The position numbers were made by a program, and so were the translations under genes. This document shows, in pieces, positions 1 through 10,472 of a stretch of 64,000 nt of DNA. Source of the DNA: Hyaloperonospora brassicae (lineage: Eukaryota > Oomycota > Peronosporomycetes > Peronosporales > Peronosporaceae); NCBI GenBank assembly GCA_947650285.1, contig CANTFL010001429.1, positions 310,001 to 374,000 on the forward strand. The letters run 5' to 3'. Each line of letters starts with the position of its first letter. Position 1 is the stretch's first letter. The notes beneath the pieces were generated by a model. The model had not been told where the DNA came from, did no database searches, and saw only the letters and a program-made list of their open reading frames with translations.

Positions 1-1937
1 GGCGAGAGCAATGATCAACTTCACCGTTGTCAAGTCCATGACAGCAGCGAATGTGAGTGCATAATCAACGCCAAACACTTGCTCATTCCCGCATGCCACC
101 AAGCGAGCCTTGTGGCGCTCCAGCTCGCCGTCGGCAGTGGTCTTCGTCTTGTAGACCCACTTGCTGTGCAACACGTTGCTGCGGCTCGAGCGTCTCGACA
201 GCGTCCACACGTCATTCGCCTCGAGAGCGGCGATCTCTTCGATCATGGCGGCTTGCCATTGCTGGATCTTTGACGACTTCATGGCTTCAGTGTAGTTGCG
301 AGGATCGCGTTCAAAGACGTGAGCAACAACTTCACTTGGCGTCTCCACTTGACTCGATGCGGCTCTCTTTGCAGCTCCGCGCGTCGCATGCGGCGGGCGA
401 GTCCACTGGTTCTTCTTCTTCGACTTGCTCGCCTGCTGTCGCTTCGACGGATCTGGCGCGCTCTCGTCCGCGTCTGCTCGATCATCGCCGTCGAGCTCAA
501 GCTGCAGCTGACGGTTCTGCACGTCTGTCAGCGTCTCAATGTTCTGCACATGCTGCGTTGTGATGACCTTGTTGTCCTTCTTCAGATAGACTCTGAACCC
601 CTTCGTCTCATTGCTGCATCCCATGATCGTGCCGACTTGAGCTCGGTGCGCAAAGTTGCTCTTCGACGGGTCGCGGTTGACAGTGCAGTGCGATCCAAAC
701 ACGACGATATTGCGCAAATCAGGTGCGTGGCCAGTCAGCACTTCTAGCGGCGACGCGCGCTTTGGGTTCGAGTTGGTGGGGCTCTGATTGAGGATGTACG
801 TTGAATACTCGGCTGCGTCCCCCCAGAACGTGAGTGGCAGTCCTGATGCAAAGATCATCGCTCTGGTCATGTTCAGAACGGTACGGTGCATACGTTCAGC
901 CTTCCCATTGGAAGCCTGGTTCTTGGCCTCTCTCACTTGCCTCGCAACGCCAGTGGTCTTGCAGAAGAGGTCCACTTTCTGGTACTCCCCGCCTCCATCA
1001 GTTCTGAGAACGGCGATGCGGCACTCGAACTGCTGTTCAAAGAACGCCAGGAAGTTTTCAAACTTCTTCACGGCAGCGTCCTTCGTACGCGCCAGGAATA
1101 CACGACAATAATTGCTCCGATAGTCAATAAAATTGACCAGGTACCGGTTTTGAAGCCGATCAGCAGGCTTCAGAGGCCCCCTGAGATCAGAACAGATGAC
1201 GCCGCCGATGCGATCAATCGGGGCGTTTTGACCCGAGTCCTTCTGGTTCTGTCTGTTCTTGGTCTGTTTGCTCTGGGCACAAATGACGCATGTAATTCGC
1301 TTGTGATCCGTGAGCTCTATTCCCGAAGTTGGGTTCTTGGCAATCTTCTCGATCGTATCGAAATATAGATGCCCCAACCGTTGGTGGAAGTGGAGCAGCG
1401 AGCCACGGTGCATTGTCGGTGACGTGTCGACCGCCAGTTCCTCCTGAAGCGCGGCCATGATCACATCGACTGGCTCTTCCGACCTCGCAGTCATGCCGAC
1501 TGTCCGGATGATCAAAACGCTGTTCTGGATCTCGACGTCGAGCACAACGTGGTTGTCACTGCGACGCGCCACAACTCGCTTTCCACCCGCGTACGCAAGC
1601 GCATCCCCGCTCGCGTCGAGCTTCCCATAGCTGACGATGTTCCGCGCGAGGCTTGAAGCGTAGTACACGTTCGTGAGCAGCACTGTACTTTCTTTGCCGT
1701 CAGCGATGACGTGTAGCCGCACGTCACCGACCTTCGTGAGCACCAGCTTCTCGCCGTCAGCAAGCGACACCTCGTCGTCGCAGTCCTTGGCGTTAAGCAG
1801 CAGTCGCTCGTTGCTGACGAGGTGACGACTCGCTCCGCTGTCCAGGATCCAGTCGTCTCGTCCATCGCTGCCACCGTCTTGCACGGCCAGAATGACCTCC
1901 TCCTCACTGCGGCCAGCGTCGTGTTCTTCCTTGACCT
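1..1937 (-). pseudogene. Copia pol: protease, integrase and start of reverse transcriptase (partial)
   Basis: Reading the minus strand in the frame -1 to gag gives a continuous open frame from about 1937 to the window edge. In order it shows the protease motif DSGAS (about 1840), a GAG-pre-integrase HHCC region (HQRLGH then CVICAQSK, about 1270-1410), the integrase core with DLRGPL, LRTDGGGEY and SNGKAERMHR (about 800-1200), and then RVYLKKDNK and the RT lead-in WVYKTK near 100-150. Copia gag and pol normally share one frame; here they are offset by one base in an A-run at 1937-1940, which I read as a single-base deletion. The small plus-strand frames here are shadows of this gene. Confidence 0.85.
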
Positions 1938-3128
1938 TTTCTTCGATGGGCAGTCGACCTTCAAGTGACCTTTCTTGCCGCACTTGAAGCACGTGCGCGT
2001 CTCCTCCTGCGTCGCACCGTCGGTGACTGCAGCAACGACCTCGCGACCGAACGTCCGCCCCGACTTGTTCTCGATCTCGACGGCTTGCGCGAAGTGCGCG
2101 AGTTCTTCAGCTTGGCGGAGGTGGTCGAACCTGGCGTTGTTGAACTTTGCCATGAGGACGGTGCTGAGCTCGCTGGACGCGTAGTGCACAATGTTGTCCA
2201 ACACTTGCGCCTCGGCGCCGCCGCCGCAAGCATCACAAATGGCGACCAGATACAAAAAGTGTTCTGGCCACGATCGCTTTGGATCCTTGCGCGCCGTGAA
2301 GAGCTTCATGCTCTGCGACGCTGTGATCGTCGTCCTGAATGTGCGCAGCAGCCGACCCATCGCGTGGTCGAGGGTCGCTTCCTCGAGCCACCAGGTATCG
2401 ACTTGTTTCTGGTAGTACCGCTCGGCCGTCCCGGCCAAGTAGTGTCCTAGTAGGTCGACTTTAACATCTTCGGCCCACGCGAACCCACACGATTGTTCCG
2501 CCATCGCGACCTGTCGAAGGAACGTTCTTCCCCAGTCCGAGAAGCCCGATCCAAGACCCTGGTACAGCTCACTCCCATCGAATTTTCGAATGGCGAGCTT
2601 CCGTTGACGCGCGTCCGGCGTACGCAGCAGCATCTCTTGCATCGGTGCTGCTGGTGGTGGTACGGGCGGTGCTTGAGCTGGCATCTGCGCATACCCTTGA
2701 GCTGGCATCTGCGTGTACCCTTGAGCCGGTGTTGGCGCATAGAGCGGCACTTGCTGCTGTACACCGCCGCGTTGCGGCCCGAACGGTTCAAACAGAGAGC
2801 TCCCTGGTTGCGCCACGCGCACGCGTCCGCGTCCCGGCCGCGGCTCGTCGTAACCAAGGGCGTCTCGATGCATCGAGCCACCGCCCATGCCTCGGCCGAT
2901 CTCTGACGCGTAAAACCCCGCGTCGATCGCGCCTCGCATTCGCTCTTCCTCGTCGATCGCCATCTGCGACGTTTCGAGCGCCTGCATGCGGTCGGTGAGC
3001 GCCTGGAGCATCGTGAGGACCCGATCATCTGTACCCGCACCCCTTTCGTGAGCTTGGGCATCGACGACGACGGCTGGTTCAGCAGGGGTCGAGTCGTCGA
3101 CTGTTGGCGGAGCCGGATTTGGGCTCAT
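1512..3128 (-). CDS. Copia gag ORF (last ~140 codons out of frame)
   Basis: The first ~395 codons are Copia Gag: an N-terminal Pro/Ala/Gly-rich region with a short tandem repeat (PAQGYxQM units, about 2660-2740), a central UBN2-like capsid region ([11 protein letters not shown], then a tryptophan-rich stretch), and a CX2CX4HX4C zinc knuckle ([14 protein letters not shown], about 1955-2000) for RNA binding. After about position 1937 the frame no longer matches pol, and the remaining codons to the stop at 1512 are a frameshift tail. The start ATG (3128-3126) lies inside the tRNA primer-binding site and is the only reasonable start because the LTR ends five bases upstream. Confidence 0.8.
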   Translation of the reverse strand: MSPNPAPPTVDDSTPAEPAVVVDAQAHERGAGTDDRVLTMLQALTDRMQALETSQMAIDEEERMRGAIDAGFYASEIGRGMGGGSMHRDALGYDEPRPGRGRVRVAQPGSSLFEPFGPQRGGVQQQVPLYAPTPAQGYTQMPAQGYAQMPAQAPPVPPPAAPMQEMLLRTPDARQRKLAIRKFDGSELYQGLGSGFSDWGRTFLRQVAMAEQSCGFAWAEDVKVDLLGHYLAGTAERYYQKQVDTWWLEEATLDHAMGRLLRTFRTTITASQSMKLFTARKDPKRSWPEHFLYLVAICDACGGGAEAQVLDNIVHYASSELSTVLMAKFNNARFDHLRQAEELAHFAQAVEIENKSGRTFGREVVAAVTDGATQEETRTCFKCGKKGHLKVDCPSKKRSRKNTTLAAVRRRSFWPCKTVAAMDETTGSWTAERVVTSSATSDCCLTPRTATTRCRLLTARSWCSRRSVTCGYTSSLTAKKVQCCSRTCTTLQASRGTSSAMGSSTRAGMRLRTRVESELWRVAVTTTLCSTSRSRTAF

Positions 3129-3132
3129 AACC
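3120..3132 (-). promoter_or_regulatory. Copia primer-binding site matching the tRNA-iMet anticodon arm
   Basis: The plus strand reads TGGGCTCATAACC directly next to the LTR. This is the anticodon stem-loop of an initiator methionine tRNA (CAT anticodon), so the element RNA (GGTTATGAGCCCA) can pair with it. Drosophila copia is known to prime from an internal region of tRNA-iMet rather than its 3' end. The gag ATG is the complement of the anticodon. Confidence 0.7.
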
Positions 3133-3495
3133 TGTTATTATCCGATGACTTGAGCAGATGATGGTGAATTGGGAACTGTGATTGAGTGTGTGCTCTGCCT
3201 GTTCTCGCTTTCGCTCACACTAACTCTCTCTCCTACTGCGCTCGCCTTTAGCCGTCCGTTAGCAACGGCCGCTGCTTCACACTGCATCAGCCGTCACCAC
3301 GCGCCGCTTCGTGCTGTAACAGCCGTCGTCGCGCGCCAGCTACTCACCGCACACGTAGATCCCAAGCGACGCACACGTACCTTCGTGCCCTTTCGGTGCG
3401 TCGCTTCACTCGTCTTTCACATGCACCCTGACGTCGGCACTCACTGGCTCCCTCGTACGTCGTATATGTAGCCGCAACACCGTCTATCTCCAACA
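3133..3495 (-). repeat. Copia 5' LTR (363 bp)
   Basis: On the minus strand it starts TGTTGGAGATAG and ends GATAATAACA, meeting the TG...CA rule, and abuts the primer-binding site with no spacer. The outer boundary is fixed because gypsy A sequence, comparable with gypsy B near 21240, resumes at 3496. The partner LTR is outside the window. Confidence 0.8.
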
Positions 3496-6400
3496 CCTAT
3501 TACCCGGCGCAAGCGCCTCCGAGTTCACATGGGACGGGTCCCGATACGGCTTAAGTAAGCCAACGTAAAACACTGGGTGCGTGCGCAGTTTGCGCGAAAG
3601 GTTGAGAGTGTACGCTAGTCCCTTCTTAGCAATGACCGTGAATGGCCCAATGAAGCGCGGACGCAACTTTGTCTTGAAGACGGCAGACACTACATTTGTA
3701 GGTAGTTTTTATCATTGAGTATAACTTGGTCTCCGACCTCATAACTTTCAATACACCCTCTGCCTTTAGCATCAGCTTGTTCCTTTTGTTTATCTTGGCT
3801 ATCAGCCAGTGCATCACGTACGTGTCGTAACACATATAAGCGCGTTGCGAGAAACTCGCTTACCTGTTTCTGAACAGTAGCAGGGCTGAAAACAGCAAGC
3901 CGATCGGCCATCTCTCCCCCACCAAGCCCTGAACCACGCAGTGGTAGCGTTAACGGAACGCGAGGGTGTGTGAGACCGTTCACGTAGAACGGAGTAAAGC
4001 CTGTAGAGGCGTGAACAGCGTTATTTAACGCAAACTCAACAACAGGAAGCATTGAACTCCAACGTTTTGGTGTATTAGCGCAAACACTGCGTAATATGTC
4101 ACCGATGACACGATTAACGCGCTCCGTTTGACCATCGGTCTGCGGATGATCCGCTGTGGACATGTCCAAACGTGTGCCGAGCACCTTAAAGATGGATTTC
4201 CAAAACTTCCCAGTGAAGCGAGGATCTCTATCAGAGACAATTGTCAACGGCAAACCGTGTTGTCGAAACACTCGATCGATAAACAGCGTAGCTGTACCTT
4301 TACCATCAATGGTATCTGGCACCGCTGCTAAATGAGCCACATTGCTCAAACGGTCAACAAAGACCACAATACCCGTATTGCCTTGCACATCTTTCGGCAG
4401 ACCGAACATGAAATCCATGCTGATGGACTCCCAGCACCCAGAGGGTATAGGAAGAATAGCGAGCTGCGCAGCCGCATGAGCTATGGGTTTCACCCGTTGA
4501 CACGTTTCGCACGTACGCACGTATGTGCCCACCCATTTGTATAGTTTGGGCCACCAATCGCATTGGCTAACTGAGCCATATGTCTTCTCTCGACCGAGAT
4601 GACCACTCAACGCAGTATCATGTGCCTCATAGAGGATGCGATACTTCGATTCCTCATCATGAGGGACAACGATGCGAGGGGTATCCTCCACACCCGTTCT
4701 ATAGCACAATAGGCCTTGATCGATGGAATATCGATGTAGCTTTGCACGTAACCGTGCCGACAATTTTATGTCCGAGTCCTTAAACTCCTCGCTCCCTTGA
4801 GCACGTAGCAGGGCTACACAATGTTCATCCTTGACATACGCCGTGCGGATTAGGTCAGTGACCGGTGACGACAGAGTCGAAACATGAGCAAGCTCATAGT
4901 CAGGCCTGCGTGACAACGCATCCGCCAAAGCATTTTGCTTGCCCGGCTTATACTTCACCTCGAAGTTGTACTCGGCAAAGAAGGAAAGCCAACGAGCCAT
5001 TCTCTGAGAGAGGTGAGGCGACTGGGTCGCAGTGCGTAGTGACGCATGATCTGTATAGATCACAAACGGCTTAGAGCCAAGAAGATGAACTCTGAATTTG
5101 ACGAGAGCATACTTCATTGAAAATAGCTCTTTGTCATGAACAGGATAGTTCTTTTCAGCTGCTTTCAGCTGCCGGGACTCAAACGCAATGACGTATTCCC
5201 GTCCATAAGAATCTGTTTGTAACAGAGCGCTGCCTATGGCAAAGTCAGATGCGTCACAGACGACACTGAAAGATCGATCAGGATCAGGCAAAGCCAAGAT
5301 TGACGCATGAAGGAGAATTTCTTTTACTGCTTAAAAAACATCATGCTAGGTGCTAGTCCAGCACCATTACACATCCTTTTTAAGGAGATTGGTCAATGGC
5401 CGAGCCATATCTGCATAATTCGCACTGTACTTGTGCAAGTAATTGGCAAGACCAAGTCACTTACGTAAGTCCTTTTGGTTCTTTGGAACCGGCCAATCAA
5501 CTATGGCTTTTATCTTAGCGGGATCCGCTCTAAGGCCTGGCTTATTAATAAAGCACCCTAAAAAGGGAATCTCTTCTTCACCAAAGATGCACTTAGACGC
5601 GTTGGCGTACAACTTATTTGTGCGCATGCACTCGAGCACCGCTCGTAAATGGTCAATGTGATTGTCCACATCTGACCGACCGTTCATAGCACGACTATGG
5701 ACAAAGATGTCATCAAAGTACGTATGTGCATATCCTCTGTGAGGTCTGAACAATTTTGTCACAAGACGGTTGAATGTAGCCGGGCAATTTAATAACCCTT
5801 GCGGCATAACAAGCCACTCCCAGAGCATACCGCTTGGAGTGCTGACCGCTGTCAGCGGGATATCGCTTTCTCGCATGAGCAGCTGGTAATAACCATCGAC
5901 TAAGTCGAGCGCACTGTACATTGTACATCCCACCATTTTATTCTGAAGAACATCCTTCCTAGGAATTGGTGTCTGAGCCGGGATGGTGGCCGCATTAAGC
6001 TTGTTGTAAGCATGAACAATGCGCCACTTCCCATTGAGTTTTTTTTGACACAGAAGGTCGGTGTGGAATGGGGAGATTTGCTCTCACGTACCATTCCTGC
6101 CGCGTGCTTTGCACGAAAGAAGTCGTCAATGACGTCACAATGTTCCTTCGGCAAAAGCAACTGCCGTGTTACGCAGTATTTAGTTACACGAACCAAGGCA
6201 ATTTCATAACGTACACCTCTATCAGGAGGTAAGACGGACGGTAGTTTGTGAAACACCACGTCCTGAAACTCCTATACTAAAGGATAGAACGGATCAAGAG
6301 GATCCTTAAGGATCCTGGATCCACTATGGGCATCCAATGCCGCCTTTGTGTCCTCAAGGACAGACTCGTCCAATAACGAGGATGAGTTCAACTAAATATC

Positions 6401-7683
6401 CGGTCGAATGACCACTAACTCGGATGATTCTCCTGCCTGTAAGGCTTGGCTAAAGTCGCCGTCAGACATTTCGTCTATGTCAAAGAGAGTATCCAAGGAT
6501 GGAAGAGTCTCAAGACTAATATTTCCATCAAAATGGCCAGTCAATCCATTGACAAGTGTATATAGTGTATTATTACTATTATCGCTTCGTGACTTCTTAC
6601 ATGTTGGGCGCTTAACAGTTGCCACCCGACTCCATATTGTTTCCTCAAATAAACCTTACGCCTCCTAGATGTCGGGACAGTAGGGTTCCCGTGGTTTCTA
6701 TTTATCTTAGCACTCTCTATACGAGAGCTCATGTCTTGAGCGACATCTGGGGAAGTGTTTCGTAACTCGAACACTTCACCCAGTGGATTTACGCGTTTCA
6801 ATTCACGTACAGCATCCGGGTCTAGCCCTGAACACTCTGACTTCTCGCCATCAATGTCATTACCGACATTCAGTGAGGTGCTACCTCGGCCGCCCTCACT
6901 CGGTGGGATTTCACGTGCCACCCCACTCACATCAGAGGAATTGCATTCTTGATGTCTCTGCCCTAGGCCAACCATGCCTGAAGCATGCAGTGACTCAGTA
7001 TCACAACGAGTATCACTCAACGGAGTATGACTCCCTTCACATACGGTGAAAGAGCTCCGCTCAATATCGATATCATTGGCATTGGAGTTAATTAACTCTG
7101 GCATACCAATGTCCAGCACATTGACATCTTCCGTCAAAGGCTCGCGCAAATAGCGCTTTTGTTGCCTAGCAAAGGTGGGTTCATGACTCTTTAAAACCTC
7201 GCTAGAAACATTGCGCGTGGCGCCTAAGGTCTTAGACCTCCAATCAATACATGGATCATGGCATTCAAGCCAAGCCGTACCCCGGATGAGATCGTATCTC
7301 AAATCCAAATCGAGGACAAGACAGCGGTCAATGCTGTCAAAGTCCAAAAATTTCACACCTAAGTTCAACGGAACTTTAGGCACCGTGACGCGACTACCAG
7401 TCGCTAAACGAACGGTGATTGAATCACCCTCATGCGCTTTGAGCGCTTCAGCGTATCGCTGACTTCTCTCAAGGGAGCGACGTATAGCATAGTTGCATGA
7501 TGCTCCGGAGTCGATTAGGATCGACCAGTGCTTCTCAAAGCCTTTAACTATCGCCTCGGTGACTAACAAGCCAGGCTTGTATCCACGCTCTGTGATGGTG
7601 GGCACATAGCTCGGTGATGGCTAAGCCCTGTTTCACTCTACCTCGTAGAGAAGTGACATAACTCAGTTCTACCCCAGTAGGGC
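3496..7683 (-). pseudogene. Gypsy A pol (protease-RT-RNase H-integrase), broken
   Basis: Open pieces from 5' to 3': protease and linker 7605-6541 (DSGAS near 7480-7510), RT start 6259-5900, RT palm 5936-5457 with the catalytic YFDD and following FVHSRAMNG, RNase H and integrase 5297-3690 (VCDASDFAIG; CETCQRVK; SDRDPRFT; DGQTERVNRV), and the GPY/F-type tail 3690-3496 (FIGPFTVIAKKG). RT, RNase H and integrase would copy element RNA and insert the DNA in the nucleus. The frames are separated by frameshifts near 3690, 5300-5450 and 5920 and by stops around 6260-6400, so no full protein can be made. Confidence 0.85.
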
Positions 7684-7714
7684 GCCCCACGACTACTGGG
7701 TGTCAACGTTTCCC
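7673..7714 (-). promoter_or_regulatory. -1 ribosomal frameshift signal, element A
   Basis: Slippery heptamer GGGAAAC (7714-7708), a 7-nt spacer, then a hairpin with arms CCCAGTAG (7700-7693) and CTACTGGG (7680-7673). The gag stop TAG (7695-7693) lies in the 5' arm. This matches the better-preserved signal in B. Confidence 0.7.
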
Positions 7715-8733
7715 CGTGCCATACCAGGTTTCTGGTTGAGGCTGGGGTTTCGACCCATAGGAGTCGGTTGTTGCTTACGCAAAGTACAAGTGGGACGCAA
7801 GTGTTTAGTGCTTCCGCACATATAACAGCGTTTCACTTCCTGTCGTTGCTCTGCAACATGAAGCTCAGCTTCATCTTCATCTTCAGCATGGCTGAGATCC
7901 ATCGGTTCTGGCTTACAGTAAGCCGAGGTGCTCGCAGAGGTCGCCCTCGCAAAGCTTGGGTTGTACCCATTCCAACCAAGTCAGGCCGACTTGAAGTCGT
8001 GCTCAGCATTTTAAGCGGTGCTAACAGCTTACTCAAAAGTCGAGGGATGGACTCGAAAAACCTCGGTCCTGGCAACGCCAGTGCGAAGACCTTCCATGAA
8101 GACAGTCACATAGACTGTCTCAGGGAGAGGGTCAGACTGCATAGCAGCCATAAGAGTTCTCAACTCTTGGACATAGTCCGTTAACTCATTCTTACCCTTA
8201 CGGGTAGTCAAGAAGCGTGAGCGCACGCGATAGGCCTGGTTAGGCGGCGAGAAAACTCGCAAAAGGTCTAGCTTGAGCGAATCCCAAGTAGGAAGCGCCA
8301 AGTTGACCGACGTGCCACACGTCAGAGCCCACTCTCTAGCTCTTCCATAGAGCTTGGAGATAGCCAGCGAAACCCGCTGGTACTCCAGTGAGATAAGACC
8401 AGAGATCATGGCCATCTCAATCTCACGGATCCAGAGGGTCAGGTTTTCCCCCTACTTCCCGGAGTAATGTTTAACGTCCACCCGAAGGGGACGAGGCTTA
8501 TCTTCTTCTGGTGGCATTGTCACGTGGCGTGTTGGCATAGCCGACGCTACTTGGTTTTGAACCTGCCCTAAAAGGGCCATTTCGTACTGCATGAAGGTCT
8601 CGACTCGTGCATTGAGCACATCGGGACCTTGTGCAGCTAGAAACTCCACATATTCTGGGCCTAAGGCCGCGGTAAGATTATCAGTCGCGTCCTTTTGGGC
8701 CTTAGAGAGGGGTGTGGATTGCTTCATCCTCAC
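7693..8733 (-). pseudogene. Gypsy A gag, broken
   Basis: Three collinear pieces, 8733-8452, 8415-8029 and 7902-7693, match the 344-aa B Gag (QSTPLSKAQK start, capsid region with WALTCGTSVNLA, knuckle CYMCGSTKHLRPTC, end MARGNVDTQ). Stops and frameshifts near 8450 and 7990 separate them. Gag would form the particle shell and bind element RNA through the single CX2CX4HX4C knuckle. Confidence 0.85.
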
Positions 8734-8774
8734 AGAGGATCAGTCGTAACGACTCAGGCGTAGATTGACTACAA

Positions 8775-8783
8775 GTGTTACCA
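8775..8783 (-). promoter_or_regulatory. Primer-binding site, element A (TGGTAACAC)
   Basis: It lies two bases inside the LTR and differs by one base from TGGTAGCAC in B, D and E. TGGTAGCA complements the 3' end (UGCUACCA) typical of initiator methionine tRNA. Confidence 0.55.
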
Positions 8784-8785
8784 AG

Positions 8786-9317
8786 TGTAGCGGAGCTACA
8801 CAGCTCCTTAAGTCAGAGAAAGACTTTAACGCTCAACGAGCAACTTAAGGTTCAGAGAATCCGACTCAAAGAGTCAACAGCTCCGAGAGCTAAGGTTTGG
8901 TTTGAAGAACGTGACTCAAAGAGTCAACAAGATCAGAGATCTTACGGTCCCTGTTCCAGGGGGGCCAAGCGATTCAGAGAATCAACGCACAGAGTGCACA
9001 AGGAGTAGCTGCCTTAACAAGGCGCTGCTACCTCCTCAACGATCACAAGACGCCTCAAAGAGGCACGTGTCTATCGGATCAAAATGGGAACTGAACTTTA
9101 TTTCTTCTTTTAACTTAAAAGAACACCTTAGAACAACGTGATTAACCTACTCGCTAATGTCCTAAATAAACCTCTCAAAAGATCTCCTAATCAATGGTTG
9201 ACAGACATCAGTCTTCGACAATTGATACTGTATTCTAATATCACTTTAAAAGGGATCCCATCCCTTGTGTGTACCACACCTATTGTCGACTACCAGTCGA
9301 CGTGTAACCCCGTTACA
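8786..9317 (-). repeat. 5' LTR of gypsy A (532 bp)
   Basis: On the minus strand it begins TGTAACGGGG and ends CCGCTACA; the limits come from alignment with the LTRs of B and F. It is about 55 bp longer than the B LTR because the mini-hairpin array near the gag side (about 8800-9010) has extra units. Stems include GACTC/GAGTC (twice), AGCTC/GAGCT, AGATC/GATCT, GATTC/GAATC and GCAC/GTGC, each with a 3-nt loop. The outer flank begins CACAA, the candidate target duplication. Confidence 0.85.
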
Positions 9318-10472
9318 CACAATCATAAAATGCAAACACATCGAAACTTGGTCTACTGTTCATGCCGTATCGCTATCGATGTGTGGTGTTGTCCCTTTCG
9401 GCTTGAAGCCTCTGTCGCAACAAACGTTGTAATGCCACGAGAAGATATAGTGTGAATCATGCAGATCTTTCGGTCCAATGTAATGTCTATTTCGTTTGCA
9501 TACTCGAGCTCGAGCACACAAACACAATGGGCCATCCAAACTAATATCGTCTGCAGCCTAGTTGCTGTCGTCTCACCGCCTGCAGCATATCAACGTCGAT
9601 CGTAGAACGCACTCAAAAAAGGTACCCCGCGAGCTTCGCGATACACAATGCACTTTAGCGCTCAAGCAGTTGCAATGCAATCACTCAATGTGCGTTATTG
9701 TTACAATACAAGCACAAGAGCAATAAGTTCGCTATCTGCCTCGTGGCTTGACGACGACAACGACGTCTCCTTGCCCCAGCATCGTTATCGTCACAAAGAG
9801 ACGCGACTGGATATCATAGGCATCGAACCTTGCATGCTGATACGTTTTCTTGTACATGCAGCGTTGATGATAGAATTGACAAGGCAAGTGAGCCACAGAA
9901 ACACATATTATGAAGCAACTCTCGCCTGACCTGCTCGATGTATTGTTCAGTTACGCGTCTTACGACACTAAACTTCGCGTCGAAGTAGCTGTGTACAGCG
10001 TGTTAAGTAACTATTTGCGTGGCCTTCGTGCCTCATCGTGTTGATGTCACTACACTCATCACACGCTGCCACCAACAGCATCGTCTCTTACTTTGTCAAG
10101 CTATAGTTCAAGAATGTCTCTATCTTAATCCGACATTATGGGTGAAGTGTGATGCGAAAGGACGATGGACTTGTCGCCATGTACGGTAGTGAGCACTAGC
10201 ACCATTCCGGTCGATCAGTCGATTGCAGGAGTTGATGTCATTTTCATATCGATGCCAGCGCCATTGCTCTTGCGGCAAGGAGTGTCGTATTGCCATGTGC
10301 ACAGGTCTATTATTATTGCAAAATCAAGTTCACCACTACAATAATTGTAATACTACACGGTATACATGTGACGCAAGATGTATACGTCATTGACACCAAT
10401 GTCAGCTCAGCACCCCGACACGTTCTCCTGCATTATCACATCAATTGTGACCGCCACGACTCGTTTTTGACC
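9318..10472. other. Intergenic DNA upstream of minD
   Basis: No convincing gene, repeat or RNA. Short frames lack recognisable domains. The minD promoter should lie in the last few hundred bases, but I find no perfect oomycete initiator; the nearest partial match is GTCATTTT near 10237. Confidence 0.5.

Larger units (their letters stand above)
1..3495 (-). mobile_element. Ty1/Copia LTR retrotransposon, 5' part (runs off left edge)
   Basis: On the minus strand the order is LTR, primer-binding site, gag with a zinc knuckle, aspartic protease, GAG-pre-integrase, integrase core, then the start of reverse transcriptase at the window edge. Integrase before reverse transcriptase is the Copia (Pseudoviridae) order. 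The LTR begins TGTTGGAG and ends ATAACA. It lies directly inside the 3' end of gypsy element A, whose sequence resumes at 3496, so Copia inserted into A. The bases beside the LTR are CCTAT (3496-3500), the candidate 5-bp target duplication; its partner is outside the window. A one-base frame break near 1937-1940 separates gag from pol, so this copy is probably not autonomous. Confidence 0.9.
3496..9317 (-). mobile_element. Ty3/gypsy chromovirus element A (decayed, 3' end cut by Copia)
   Basis: Same family as B and F. In minus orientation it has a 5' LTR (8786-9317), primer-binding site, gag, frameshift signal, protease, reverse transcriptase, RNase H and integrase, and is cut off at 3496 by the Copia insertion. 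Its chromodomain, antisense ORF and 3' LTR must lie beyond the left window edge. Several stops and frameshifts break gag and pol. It shares with B a one-base deletion late in the integrase (near 3690 here, 21045 in B) that F lacks, so A and B are closer to each other. Confidence 0.9.

Noticed and set aside
57..1368. Plus-strand frames of 100-168 codons (57-563, 319-747, 886-1368)
   Set aside because: They are shadows of the Copia pol gene, which runs on the minus strand with clear integrase motifs.
8800..9010. CRISPR-like array because of repeated GACTC/GAGTC units
   Set aside because: There is no constant repeat with unique spacers; units are small hairpins in an LTR of a eukaryotic retroelement.
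10290..10472. Longer N-terminus of MinD from an upstream TTG
   Set aside because: No upstream ATG in frame; the added residues look like untranslated sequence, and the ATG at 10473 starts a good presequence.
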